Below the pieces are notes generated by a model. That model worked only from the letters and a program-made list of their open reading frames with translations, was not told the origin of the DNA and made no database searches. Below, in pieces: positions 1 through 7,233 of a stretch of DNA of 8,800 nucleotides. A program made the translations under genes and the position numbers. Positions within the stretch are counted from its first letter, which is position 1. Each line of letters opens with the position of its first letter. Origin of the DNA: an uncultured Holdemanella sp. (lineage in GTDB: Bacteria; Bacillota_I; Bacilli_A; Erysipelotrichales; Erysipelotrichaceae); the NCBI RefSeq assembly GCF_934772795.1, contig NZ_CAKVMR010000082.1, positions 1 through 8,800 of the forward strand, written 5' to 3'.

Positions 1-50
1 TCTCCCATAAATACAGGAAATTTCAACAATTTATTCAAAAATTCAATTGT

Positions 51-77
51 AGTTATACATTTTTTACAAAGTTAAGG
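51..77. promoter_or_regulatory. Candidate MerR operator/promoter abutting merR
   Basis: This 27-bp box starts AGTTATACA and ends CAAAGTTAAGG, directly against the merR ATG. A copy with 22/27 identical bases lies on the opposite strand at 8724-8750. TATA-type elements sit at both ends: TTATAC at 53-58 on the plus strand and TATAAC on the minus strand. It could therefore drive merR, a divergent gene just left of the window, or both. On the minus strand the first bases of the window read GGAGA, which could be the ribosome site of that unseen gene. No good -35 element is visible in either direction, as is common for MerR-controlled promoters. The operator role is inference. Confidence 0.4.
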
Positions 78-515
78 ATGTATACCATTGGACAAGTTTC
101 TGAAATGTTTGATTTACCCATCTCTACCTTAAGATATTATGATAAAGAAGGATTTTTCCCGAATTTAGTACGCAAAGGCAATATTCGCTATTTCAGCAAC
201 AATGAAATTGAAGCTTTACGCCTTATTGAATGTTTAAAGAAGTCTGGTCTTGGAATCAAAGAAATCAATCAATTCTTTACTTGGGTTTCCCAAGGTAGTG
301 CAAGTTATGAAAATAGAAAAGAATTGTTTGAAGCTAGAAAGTTGGCTGTAGAAGCTGAAATCAAAAACCTTCAAAAAACACTTTCTTTATTAGAATTTAA
401 GTGTTGGTACTACTCAAAAGCTATGGAGGATGGTACAGAAGAATACATTCGTGAAATGCTTCCAGACAAGCTTCCTAGTGACATTCAAAAATTATATGAT
501 GCGAGTCGAGAATAA
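78..515 (+). CDS. MerR-family transcriptional regulator
   Basis: A complete 145-residue MerR-type regulator. Residues 1-40 form the winged helix-turn-helix, opening MYTIGQVSEM and followed by STLRYYDKEG. Residues 41-70 carry the usual second helical pair (ALRLIECLKKSGLGI). Residues about 80-110 form the coiled-coil dimerisation helix, ending in the FKCWYYSKA segment seen in a widespread Bacillota subgroup. There is no metal-binding C-terminal loop, so a heavy-metal sensor is unlikely. Cys52 lies where the AdhR/NmlR subgroup has its reactive cysteine, and a second cysteine is at 109. A carbonyl or thiol-stress signal is thus possible but unproven. The start is fixed by the family N-terminus, although its SD (AAGG) touches the ATG with no spacing, so translation may be weak or close to leaderless. 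The gene converges on the phosphorylase gene, and nothing shows that it controls the sugar operon. Confidence 0.9.
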   Translation: MYTIGQVSEMFDLPISTLRYYDKEGFFPNLVRKGNIRYFSNNEIEALRLIECLKKSGLGIKEINQFFTWVSQGSASYENRKELFEARKLAVEAEIKNLQKTLSLLEFKCWYYSKAMEDGTEEYIREMLPDKLPSDIQKLYDASRE

Positions 516-517
516 TG

Positions 518-548
518 AAAAAAATGGAGCAGGGGTTACTCTGCTCCA
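518..548. terminator. Shared terminator between merR and the sugar operon
   Basis: An 8-bp perfect stem (TGGAGCAG at 525-532, CTGCTCCA at 541-548) with an 8-base loop. On the minus strand it is followed by seven U (from the A-run at 518-524), a classical intrinsic terminator for the operon, about 50 bases after the phosphorylase stop codon. On the plus strand it lies ten bases after the merR stop. The bases after it there (AAAGCTTTTC) are only a weak U-tract, so termination of merR is probably less efficient. Confidence 0.85.
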
Positions 549-596
549 AAGCTTTTCAAAACCAGCTGGCTCGTTCTGATTTTGATTGACTGATTC

Positions 597-2741
597 TTAA
601 ATTTCAAACCATTTGATTTCACAAGCATCCAATTCAACATCAAAGCTTGTTCCATCACCCTTATACACGGTAGTTGTCTGTGGTTCATATGTATTATTGA
701 CAACACAGAAACTATTTGTAGAAGGATATACGTTGATATCCACATTGTAGTTGTCGGAATACCAGCGTTTCATTTCTTCTTCTTTGTGTGCCGCAAAGAA
801 GATGGCGCGATACAATAGTCTTACGTTTTCAAAACTAAATGGAAGACCATTCATATATACACCGCGACCTTTTCCATATTCATTGACAGCTAAATTGACA
901 TGTAGATCTTTTTCAGCCAAGATTTCTGTTTCTGGAAGAGCATATACATCATTTACACATTCTCCCCAATCTTCATGTTCTAATTGTTCTGTAATAAAGT
1001 GGTCTTTGTGTACTTGCCAATTGTATTTGTCTGTGTGCATTGTGAAACCTAATTCTTTATCCACACCCAATACATCGTATAACGTGAAGAATTTACCGTT
1101 GCGGTTGATAGCTGTTGGCTCACCAACACCGATGAATCCACCACCCTGATCAACATAGCGACGAAGAGCTGTAATCACTGGTTCATCAAATTCAGCTCCA
1201 CCACTGAAACTTGTATATGCAGAACCAATGTTCATCACAACATCCATATCGTCTAGGATCGTTGGATCTTTACGAATATCATCAAAACTAATGAAATGCA
1301 CATCAAATGGGAAACCACTCAACGCTTCCATTACTCCTGTATATGAATAGATTTGTTTGTACCAAATAGCGTGGTGAACCAAGTGTGTTCCCCAACGACG
1401 AAGTTCTCCCCAACTATTGATGACACCCACTTTTAATAAGTTTAATGGGACTTGTTGATTCACATGCGAATATAGAGTACGGAATTCATCACATACCTTT
1501 TCAATATAGTCAATGAATTCAGGGAAATCCAATGCCAATTTTAAATATCCACCATACCCAATACGATCCACTGGACTGCGCAAGATAGCTCTACGAGCCG
1601 TTACCCAGTTGACCTTAGCTTCTTTTAATGGATCTCCATTTTCATGGAAAACATCTGGGAAGAAGTATGGTAAGAATCTTCCTTCTGTATACTTAACACC
1701 CTTAATATCTGAAATTAAACGAAGTGTTGTACCAGAACCAACAGATCCTACAACCGCATCCAATCCAATCGATTCAAAATATTTACCAAATGGTTCCGTA
1801 CCAATCCAGTGATCCCCTAAAAACATCATGGCTTCTTTTCCATATTCATGACAAATATCTACAAATTTCTTCGCTAATTTACTTACTTCACGCTGTTGGA
1901 AATCCATGAAATCACGATATTCCTTAGTTGGAACACAGAAAGTTGAGTTATTAAATCCTTTGTTGATAATATATTCTGCTCTAAATGGATAGCCCACTTC
2001 TTTTTCAAACTGTTCCAAAATATATGGAGATACAGAAGCACTATATCCAAACCAGTCTACAAATTTTTCACGCGCAAACTCATCAAATTGAAGAGTGAAC
2101 TGGTGGAAGAAAGTTGTAAAACGAACAACATCTACATCGTCCCTTTCTTCACAGAATTTTCTAAATTTATCCAATACATACTTTTGTGTTTTAGGTTGTC
2201 GAACATCAAAAGTCATTTGGTGTTCTTCACCCTGCCAATCATTCGTTAGCGCATTATACATATGTACAGGATCCCAAATCACAAATGCCAAGAAGCTGAC
2301 TGTATATGCATGATAAGGAATCGTATCATGAATAATCACTTCACCCGTTTCTTCATCATAATCCCAATTTGTGATGACATCATCCGTTGTACGATCAATG
2401 ACCTCCCACCATCTGTGATTATCTTTTGTGTTTGGCTTTAGTTGATCCTTATAGAAATGCTGCATGATTTGAATCTTTAATTCTGTTGACTTTGCCGTCA
2501 CAAAATCACTCATCAAATACATCTGTTGGATTTCATCTGGATTTGCCTTTGCCCACGCATTATCTTTTCTTGTCGTATAGTAAGTCGCATATTGCTTAAT
2601 ATCCATCTTACGCAATTCTTCTGGCATATCCGTTCCGTCACAGTCACGGATGGCATCGGCTTTCCATCGATTAATAATCTCAATTGTTGCATCAATTACA
2701 TCAACATCTGTCGGTACAGTTACTCTGCCTGTTTCAATCAT
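597..2741 (-). CDS. gnpA: GH112 beta-galactosyl-HexNAc phosphorylase
   Basis: Cytosolic phosphorylase of family GH112. It splits Gal-beta-1,3-GalNAc or Gal-beta-1,3-GlcNAc with phosphate into alpha-galactose 1-phosphate and the N-acetylhexosamine. Product length is 714 residues with no signal peptide. Compared from memory with Bifidobacterium longum LnpA (751 residues), the key residues are kept: Arg32, Asn163, Arg207, the proposed catalytic acid Asp310 in FLGDHWIGTEP, and Arg355/Phe361 in GRFLPYFFPD. The TIM barrel spans roughly 1-430, a glutamine-amidotransferase-like domain 435-650, and a small beta domain follows to the end. The start at 2741 gives MIETGRVTVP, in register with LnpA, and has AGGAG eight bases upstream; an in-frame start at 2789 would overlap the ATPase gene and lacks support. 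Last gene of the operon, 16 bases after the ATPase gene. Galacto-N-biose, lacto-N-biose or Gal-rhamnose preference cannot be settled by eye, so the symbol is a family name. Confidence 0.92.
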   Translation of the reverse strand: MIETGRVTVPTDVDVIDATIEIINRWKADAIRDCDGTDMPEELRKMDIKQYATYYTTRKDNAWAKANPDEIQQMYLMSDFVTAKSTELKIQIMQHFYKDQLKPNTKDNHRWWEVIDRTTDDVITNWDYDEETGEVIIHDTIPYHAYTVSFLAFVIWDPVHMYNALTNDWQGEEHQMTFDVRQPKTQKYVLDKFRKFCEERDDVDVVRFTTFFHQFTLQFDEFAREKFVDWFGYSASVSPYILEQFEKEVGYPFRAEYIINKGFNNSTFCVPTKEYRDFMDFQQREVSKLAKKFVDICHEYGKEAMMFLGDHWIGTEPFGKYFESIGLDAVVGSVGSGTTLRLISDIKGVKYTEGRFLPYFFPDVFHENGDPLKEAKVNWVTARRAILRSPVDRIGYGGYLKLALDFPEFIDYIEKVCDEFRTLYSHVNQQVPLNLLKVGVINSWGELRRWGTHLVHHAIWYKQIYSYTGVMEALSGFPFDVHFISFDDIRKDPTILDDMDVVMNIGSAYTSFSGGAEFDEPVITALRRYVDQGGGFIGVGEPTAINRNGKFFTLYDVLGVDKELGFTMHTDKYNWQVHKDHFITEQLEHEDWGECVNDVYALPETEILAEKDLHVNLAVNEYGKGRGVYMNGLPFSFENVRLLYRAIFFAAHKEEEMKRWYSDNYNVDINVYPSTNSFCVVNNTYEPQTTTVYKGDGTSFDVELDACEIKWFEI

Positions 2742-2757
2742 TTTATTTTCTCCTAAA

Positions 2758-3849
2758 CTAGTCAATTCTATTTTCCGTTTCCATATCAAAGAAATGTACT
2801 TTTGATAAGTCCATTGTTAATTTAATTGTTGAATGTGCTTCTGGTTCCAAACGAGAATTTACTTTGGCACACATTTTCTGTCCATTTAAAGCACCATGCA
2901 AGATATATTCATGTCCCAATAATTCAGCAACTTCAATTTCAAAATCAAAGTTCGCACTCGGATATGTATCTTCCACAATACCCTCACCATGTAAATCTTC
3001 TGGACGAATACCCATGATCACTTCTTTTCCTTCATAGCTCGAAAGTTTTTCTCTATACATCAAAGGAATTTCAATCTTCATAGTATCCACATTAAAGAAA
3101 CCATTACTATATGTACCCTTCACAAAGTTTGTGGCAGGAGCACCCAAGAATCCAGCTACGAATAAGTTTGCAGGATTATTATATATTTCTTTTGGCGTAC
3201 CAATCTGCTGGATATATCCACCCTTCATCACAACAATACGATCAGCCATAGTCATGGCTTCCGTTTGATCGTGTGTTACATAAATGGTAGTAGCTCCAAT
3301 ACGTTCATGAAGCTGAATGATTTCCGAACGCATTTGTACACGCAATTTCGCATCCAAGTTTGATAGTGGCTCATCCATTAAGAATACCTTCGCATTACGA
3401 ACGATAGCACGACCCAAGGCAACACGCTGTCTTTGACCACCTGATAAAGCTTTTGGCTTACGATCCAAATAAGGCTCAATCTCTAAAATACGAGCAGCTT
3501 CATGCACGCGCTTATCAATTTCTTCCTTACTATACTTACGTAGTTTTAAGCCAAATGCCATATTCTCATATACACTCATATGAGGGTATAACGCATAAGA
3601 CTGGAATACCATCGCAATATCACGATCTTTTGGTTCCACATCATTCATTCTTTTTCCATCAATGTAGAAATCACCAGCACTGATCTCTTCCAAACCAGCA
3701 ATCATACGAAGTGTTGTAGATTTACCACATCCACTTGGTCCTACAAACACAATAAACTCTTTATCTTTAACTTCTAAATTAAAGTCAAATACAGCCTGAA
3801 CATTGTTGTCATATATTTTATCAACATGCTGCAATGATAATTCTGCCAT
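2758..3849 (-). CDS. ugpC: Sugar ABC transporter ATPase, UgpC/MsmK type
   Basis: ATP-hydrolysing subunit of a CUT1-type sugar importer, 363 residues, the normal size for MalK/MsmK/UgpC proteins. Walker A is GPSGCGKST (37-45), the Q-loop glutamine is 83 in VFQSYALYPH, the signature LSGGQ is 135-139, Walker B is VFLMDE (155-160) and the switch histidine is 193. A C-terminal TOBE/OB region (about 240-355) contains the typical GIRPEDL. The start has a perfect AGGAGG site that overlaps the TAG stop of the small gene upstream (11-base gap). The protein should dock on the EAA loops of the two permeases encoded upstream. In many Bacillota one MsmK-type ATPase serves several transporters. Having a dedicated copy here makes this transporter self-contained, unlike the bifidobacterial lnp cluster as I recall it. 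The symbol is a family label. Confidence 0.95.
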   Translation of the reverse strand: MAELSLQHVDKIYDNNVQAVFDFNLEVKDKEFIVFVGPSGCGKSTTLRMIAGLEEISAGDFYIDGKRMNDVEPKDRDIAMVFQSYALYPHMSVYENMAFGLKLRKYSKEEIDKRVHEAARILEIEPYLDRKPKALSGGQRQRVALGRAIVRNAKVFLMDEPLSNLDAKLRVQMRSEIIQLHERIGATTIYVTHDQTEAMTMADRIVVMKGGYIQQIGTPKEIYNNPANLFVAGFLGAPATNFVKGTYSNGFFNVDTMKIEIPLMYREKLSSYEGKEVIMGIRPEDLHGEGIVEDTYPSANFDFEIEVAELLGHEYILHGALNGQKMCAKVNSRLEPEAHSTIKLTMDLSKVHFFDMETENRID

Positions 3850-3860
3850 ACTTCTTCCTC

Positions 3861-4034
3861 CTACTTATGTTTTCGATTGTATAGAAACAATAATGTTAGT
3901 AAGCCAGTCAATCCAACGATTTCAATCATTAGATTACGAACACTTACCGTCTTCTGTGCCCAAATGATCATACCTAAGAACACAAAGAATAAAACGATCA
4001 TAATTATGTTCATTACTTTATTTTCATCTCTCAT
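3861..4034 (-). CDS. Small two-helix membrane protein of unknown role
   Basis: A 57-residue protein inside the transporter operon. It opens MRDENKVMN, has a first hydrophobic helix at about 8-26 (ending in IIWAQK), a short polar link TVSVRN, a second helix at about 34-52, and a basic tail NRKHK. By the positive-inside rule the tail is probably cytosolic, giving a hairpin topology. The chosen ATG at 4034 has AAGGTG six bases upstream, and that SD overlaps the TAA stop of the permease gene. A GTG eight bases earlier (4043) lies within the SD itself and is unlikely to be the start. Its stop codon in turn overlaps the SD of the ATPase gene. The real SD, tight spacing and coherent membrane pattern argue for a true gene. 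From memory it resembles small proteins grouped as DUF6903, but I cannot check this. Its function is unknown; an accessory role in the permease is inference. Confidence 0.8.
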   Translation of the reverse strand: MRDENKVMNIIMIVLFFVFLGMIIWAQKTVSVRNLMIEIVGLTGLLTLLFLYNRKHK

Positions 4035-4044
4035 ATTAGACACC

Positions 4045-4905
4045 TTACTCTTTCATTCCACCAATACTCATGCCCTGTGTAATCTTCTTTTGAACACAAA
4101 TATAAAGAACTAACGTTGGAATCATAACAATTACCAACCCAGCATACATGACACCAAAGTTTGCCTGTGACTTCGCATCCGCCATTAAGTATTTAACACC
4201 AACGGCCAACGTCGCATTTTCTTTATCCATAAAAGTAAATGCGATAATATATTCATTCCAGAAAGCCAAGAATTGAAATAGGATAACCGTAATAATACTT
4301 GGTCTTGCCATTGGAATCATAATCTTTGTCATGGTCTTAAAGTAACCACAACCATCAATGCGAGCCGCCTCTTCATAAGCCTTAGGCAACGTTTTAAAAT
4401 AACCCGTCAACAAATAGATTGTGAAAGGTAGTGCAGTTGCCGCATACACGACAGAAAGCCAGAATTTACTATTCAAGAAAAAGTCAAATCCAAGCTTAAT
4501 ATCCGCATTAAACAACATTAAGAAAATTGGAAGTACAATATAGTTCACATTTACGAAAAGTCCGGCCATGAAAAGTCCATTAAAGAATTTCTTTCCCACA
4601 AAATCAAATCGTGCCAAAACATACGATGCAGGAAGAGCCACAACCAATAGAATGACTAATGATAGGGCTGTTACGATGATTGTATTTATTAAATAATCAC
4701 CCATTCTTGCCTTCACGAAGGCATCCGCAAAGTTTGACCACAACATTTGTTTTGGAAGATCAAATGGATTTCCACTCACCAATTCCAATTGCGATTTTAA
4801 AGATGCAAGGAATACCCATGCGATAGGTACAATAATCGAAATAGCTAATGTGATCAGTGCCACATAAACAAAGATCTTGTATAAAGGAAAATTACGTTTC
4901 TTCAT
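4045..4905 (-). CDS. CUT1 sugar ABC permease, MalG type
   Basis: Second membrane subunit of the sugar importer, 286 residues, related to MalG/MsmG/LacG. About six membrane helices are visible (near 10-34, 70-98, 107-132, 147-169, 200-222 and 252-271). The cytosolic EAA loop that binds the ATPase starts at YEEAARIDGCG (177-187) and ends near IMIP (195-198). The C-terminus KKITQGMSIGGMKE is typical of MalG-like proteins. The ATG at 4905 has a GGAGG site that overlaps the TAG stop of the first permease gene (11-base gap), so the two permeases are probably translationally coupled and made in equal amounts. Substrate is inferred from the phosphorylase at the operon end, not from the permease itself. 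Confidence 0.94.
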   Translation of the reverse strand: MKKRNFPLYKIFVYVALITLAISIIVPIAWVFLASLKSQLELVSGNPFDLPKQMLWSNFADAFVKARMGDYLINTIIVTALSLVILLVVALPASYVLARFDFVGKKFFNGLFMAGLFVNVNYIVLPIFLMLFNADIKLGFDFFLNSKFWLSVVYAATALPFTIYLLTGYFKTLPKAYEEAARIDGCGYFKTMTKIMIPMARPSIITVILFQFLAFWNEYIIAFTFMDKENATLAVGVKYLMADAKSQANFGVMYAGLVIVMIPTLVLYICVQKKITQGMSIGGMKE

Positions 4906-4916
4906 ATCTCATCCTC

Positions 4917-5798
4917 CTAATACTGTAATACATCACGTTCAGTGACTTTATTTATGATGGCTGATAAGGCAAATGAGAATACAAAGATACATACTCCGAC
5001 AGCCATACCAAATCCATACTTACCTGCGAACGCATTGTTGTACATATAGTTCAATGCCACTTCACTTCCAAGATTTCCCTCACTTGTCAATTGAACGAAC
5101 ATAAATGATAAGTTGATTGTAGAAATGACGAAGAAAGTTAAAGTTGTACGAATGTTATCCCAAATCAAAGGTAAAGTAATCATAAAGAACTGTCTTACTT
5201 TACTAGCCCCCTCAAGACTTGCAGCCTCATATAGGTTTTCTGGAATACTTGACATACTTGACATATACATAACCATATAGTAACCAATGGCCTGCCATAC
5301 AAGAGCACCAATAATAGAATAGTTAATAATAGCTGGATTTCCCATCCATTGTTGTTGTAAAGACGAAAGTCCAATCATACCGAAGAATGTATTTAAAATA
5401 CCATTCGTAGGTTGATAAATAGCTGAGAAAATACCCGCAATAACAACAATACTCAAAATATTTGGAATGTAGAAAATAACACGGAAGAAGTTCTTTCCAA
5501 CAAAGTCTTCACGCGTTAATAATGTCGCAAACAATACGGCCAACACCAAAGTGATGATCGTGATCAATACAACATACAAGATTGTATTTTGCATAGCCTC
5601 AATAAAACGCATGTCGTTAAAAAGAACCTTAAAGTTGAAGAACCCGGCAAAAGTGGCATCACTTACGAAATTGCTCTTTTTAAAGAATGCCGTCTTAAAT
5701 ACATCAATCGTTGGAATCACCATAAAAATGACAACCAAAATAACGGCTGGTGCAAGACACGCAAATACGAAACGATTTTGTGCTTTCTTTTTATTCAT
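4917..5798 (-). CDS. CUT1 sugar ABC permease, MalF type
   Basis: First membrane subunit of the importer, 293 residues, of the short MalF/MsmF/LacF kind that lacks the long periplasmic loop of enterobacterial MalF. Six helices can be traced (about 10-32, 70-95, 105-127, 158-180, 212-235 and 262-285). The EAA loop reads YEAASLEGASKVRQFFMITLP (190-210 region). Translation starts at 5798 with a GGGAGG site six bases upstream. It is separated from the binding-protein gene by 61 bases containing a hairpin (5815-5851) that may trim transcription, as expected when the lipoprotein is needed in excess over the membrane subunits. Confidence 0.94.
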   Translation of the reverse strand: MNKKKAQNRFVFACLAPAVILVVIFMVIPTIDVFKTAFFKKSNFVSDATFAGFFNFKVLFNDMRFIEAMQNTILYVVLITIITLVLAVLFATLLTREDFVGKNFFRVIFYIPNILSIVVIAGIFSAIYQPTNGILNTFFGMIGLSSLQQQWMGNPAIINYSIIGALVWQAIGYYMVMYMSSMSSIPENLYEAASLEGASKVRQFFMITLPLIWDNIRTTLTFFVISTINLSFMFVQLTSEGNLGSEVALNYMYNNAFAGKYGFGMAVGVCIFVFSFALSAIINKVTERDVLQY

Positions 5799-5814
5799 GA
5801 GTTACCTCCCATCT

Positions 5815-5851
5815 CTTAAAAAGCGACGAGCAACAATTTGCTCATCGCTTT
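5815..5851 (-). terminator. Intra-operon hairpin, probable partial terminator
   Basis: Between the binding-protein stop and the first permease. Arms 5820-5833 (AAAGCGACGAGCAA on plus) and 5838-5851 (TTGCTCATCGCTTT on plus) form a 14-bp stem with a 4-base loop. The single imperfect position is C-A on the plus strand but U-G in minus-strand RNA, so the full stem forms only in the operon transcript. After it the RNA runs UUUUUAAG, a short U-tract partly used by the stem, which fits a leaky terminator or a 3'-end stabiliser for the upstream message. The stem starts eight bases after the binding-protein stop codon. Confidence 0.7.
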
Positions 5852-5859
5852 AAGTTTAA

Positions 5860-7188
5860 TTATTCAGTTACAGCTTTGTTTTTAGATAATTTAGCCCAAG
5901 CATCTGTTAATTTGCTTTGGTAATCTTTTGCAGTTAATTCACCAGTAGCTAAAGAGTCGATTGAACCAAATACTGTAGCAGCACGGTCAAAGTCTGGTAA
6001 GTTATCTGTGTTGTAAGGAGCAAATGCACCTAATGCAGCAGAAGCAGTGTCATATACAGAGAAGAATTCTTTTGTATATCCATCTTCCATAGCCGCAATA
6101 GTGTCTGACATATGTGTAGTTGGAACAATGTTTCCACCTTCAGCCATGATCTTAACACCTTCATCAGAATAGATAAACTTCAAGAATGCTTTCGCATCAT
6201 CTACGTTTTTAGCTTGAGCAGGAATCCATACTTGTTCAGTCATAGAACCAACGAAACGTTCACCATCTTTTTCTAATGCAGGCAATGGAAGTAATCCCCA
6301 GTGATAATCTTCAGGCGTTGTATCTGCCATTTCATTCACTACCCAGTCACCATTAGGCATGAATAATGCTTTTCCATCAATTACAGCCTGTTGGTTCATT
6401 GTGAAACCATCTTTCGCATTTGCGTTCGCAACAGTATCAGAATATAAATAATCAGGACTTACTAATTTAGTTAAAATATCGATAGTTTGTTTAGCACCAT
6501 CTGTATTCCAAGCATCCTTGTCATAATTTAATACGTTAGTTAATAATTCTTCTCCACCAGTTTCTTTCAACAATGCATTTAATGTGTTGTCAAAGTAACC
6601 ATTTGTTGGATACGTAAATAATGCGATACCATCTTTCTTAGCTTGATCACCCAAAGCCCAGAATTCTTCCCAAGTTGTTGGAAGTTCATATTTCTTTCCT
6701 TCTCCAACTAGTTCTGTATTATAGAAGAATCCAGCAGGAGTCGTCTTAAGTGGCATCAAATAAGATTTTCCATCACCATAATATTGTACGATACTACTAT
6801 TTGCGTAGTTTTCATCCATACCAACTTCTTTAACTACATCTGAAATATCCAATACTTCATGCGTATTTAATTGAGTTTCAGTATATCCAGAAGGCTGACC
6901 CAAGTTATAGTAAACAACATCTGAATATTCACCCTTCGCATTTTCTTTATTTAATACATCAGGCAATTCTTTTTCAAAACGCAATTGAACATCCACATCC
7001 GGATTTGCCTTTTCAAAAGCCTCAGCCAATTTTGTGAATACCTCTTCACCATTACCACCAGAGAAAGAATCGAATTTTAATACTCGCTTATCTCCAGAAT
7101 CAGAATTTTCAGCTGGTTTGCTAGAACATCCTGCTAACATAGATGCTGCCATCGCAAATGATAACCCAGCAGTTATAACTTTTTTCAT
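5860..7188 (-). CDS. Sugar-binding lipoprotein of the ABC importer
   Basis: Extracellular solute-binding protein, 442 residues, anchored to the membrane by lipid. The signal peptide starts MKKVITAG and ends in the lipobox LAGC (18-21), with Cys21 as lipidated residue. A short Ser/Asp-rich linker follows, and the periplasmic-binding fold of the family-1 sugar-binding type starts at about 36 (LKFDSFSGGNGEEVF). The region AFEKANPDVDVQLRFE is typical of the cluster. Aromatic residues such as those in VVYYN, GFFYN and PNGDWVV could stack on sugar rings, but I cannot assign them. Overall it resembles N-acetylglucosamine/diacetylchitobiose-type binding proteins, which suits a Gal-HexNAc ligand. AGGAGGT sits six bases before the ATG. 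First gene of the operon, followed by a hairpin, so probably the most strongly expressed. The exact ligand is inferred from the downstream phosphorylase. Confidence 0.93.
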   Translation of the reverse strand: MKKVITAGLSFAMAASMLAGCSSKPAENSDSGDKRVLKFDSFSGGNGEEVFTKLAEAFEKANPDVDVQLRFEKELPDVLNKENAKGEYSDVVYYNLGQPSGYTETQLNTHEVLDISDVVKEVGMDENYANSSIVQYYGDGKSYLMPLKTTPAGFFYNTELVGEGKKYELPTTWEEFWALGDQAKKDGIALFTYPTNGYFDNTLNALLKETGGEELLTNVLNYDKDAWNTDGAKQTIDILTKLVSPDYLYSDTVANANAKDGFTMNQQAVIDGKALFMPNGDWVVNEMADTTPEDYHWGLLPLPALEKDGERFVGSMTEQVWIPAQAKNVDDAKAFLKFIYSDEGVKIMAEGGNIVPTTHMSDTIAAMEDGYTKEFFSVYDTASAALGAFAPYNTDNLPDFDRAATVFGSIDSLATGELTAKDYQSKLTDAWAKLSKNKAVTE

Positions 7189-7233
7189 ACTTTACCTCCT
7201 CATAAATTCGTATGAACCTCTTTTGACAAGCCT

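Noticed and set aside
751..1149. Plus-strand open frame opposite the phosphorylase gene, and similar frames at 1513-1812, 2095-2313, 3453-3683, 3877-4113, 5551-5853, 7034-7240 and 8341-8556
   Set aside because: They lie antisense to well-supported genes, have no recognisable domains, and are explained as shadows.
2742..2789. Upstream in-frame ATG giving a 730-residue phosphorylase
   Set aside because: It lies inside the ATPase gene, and the 16 extra residues do not match the family N-terminus. The ATG at 2741 has a proper AGGAG site and aligns with LnpA.
4041..4043. GTG start for the small membrane protein
   Set aside because: The GTG is part of the AAGGTG ribosome site used by the ATG at 4034.
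7192..7203. Tiny minus-strand frame ATG-AGG-AGG-TAA overlapping the binding-protein SD
   Set aside because: The AGGAGG is fully explained as the ribosome site, and the ATG has no SD of its own at useful distance. Probably chance.
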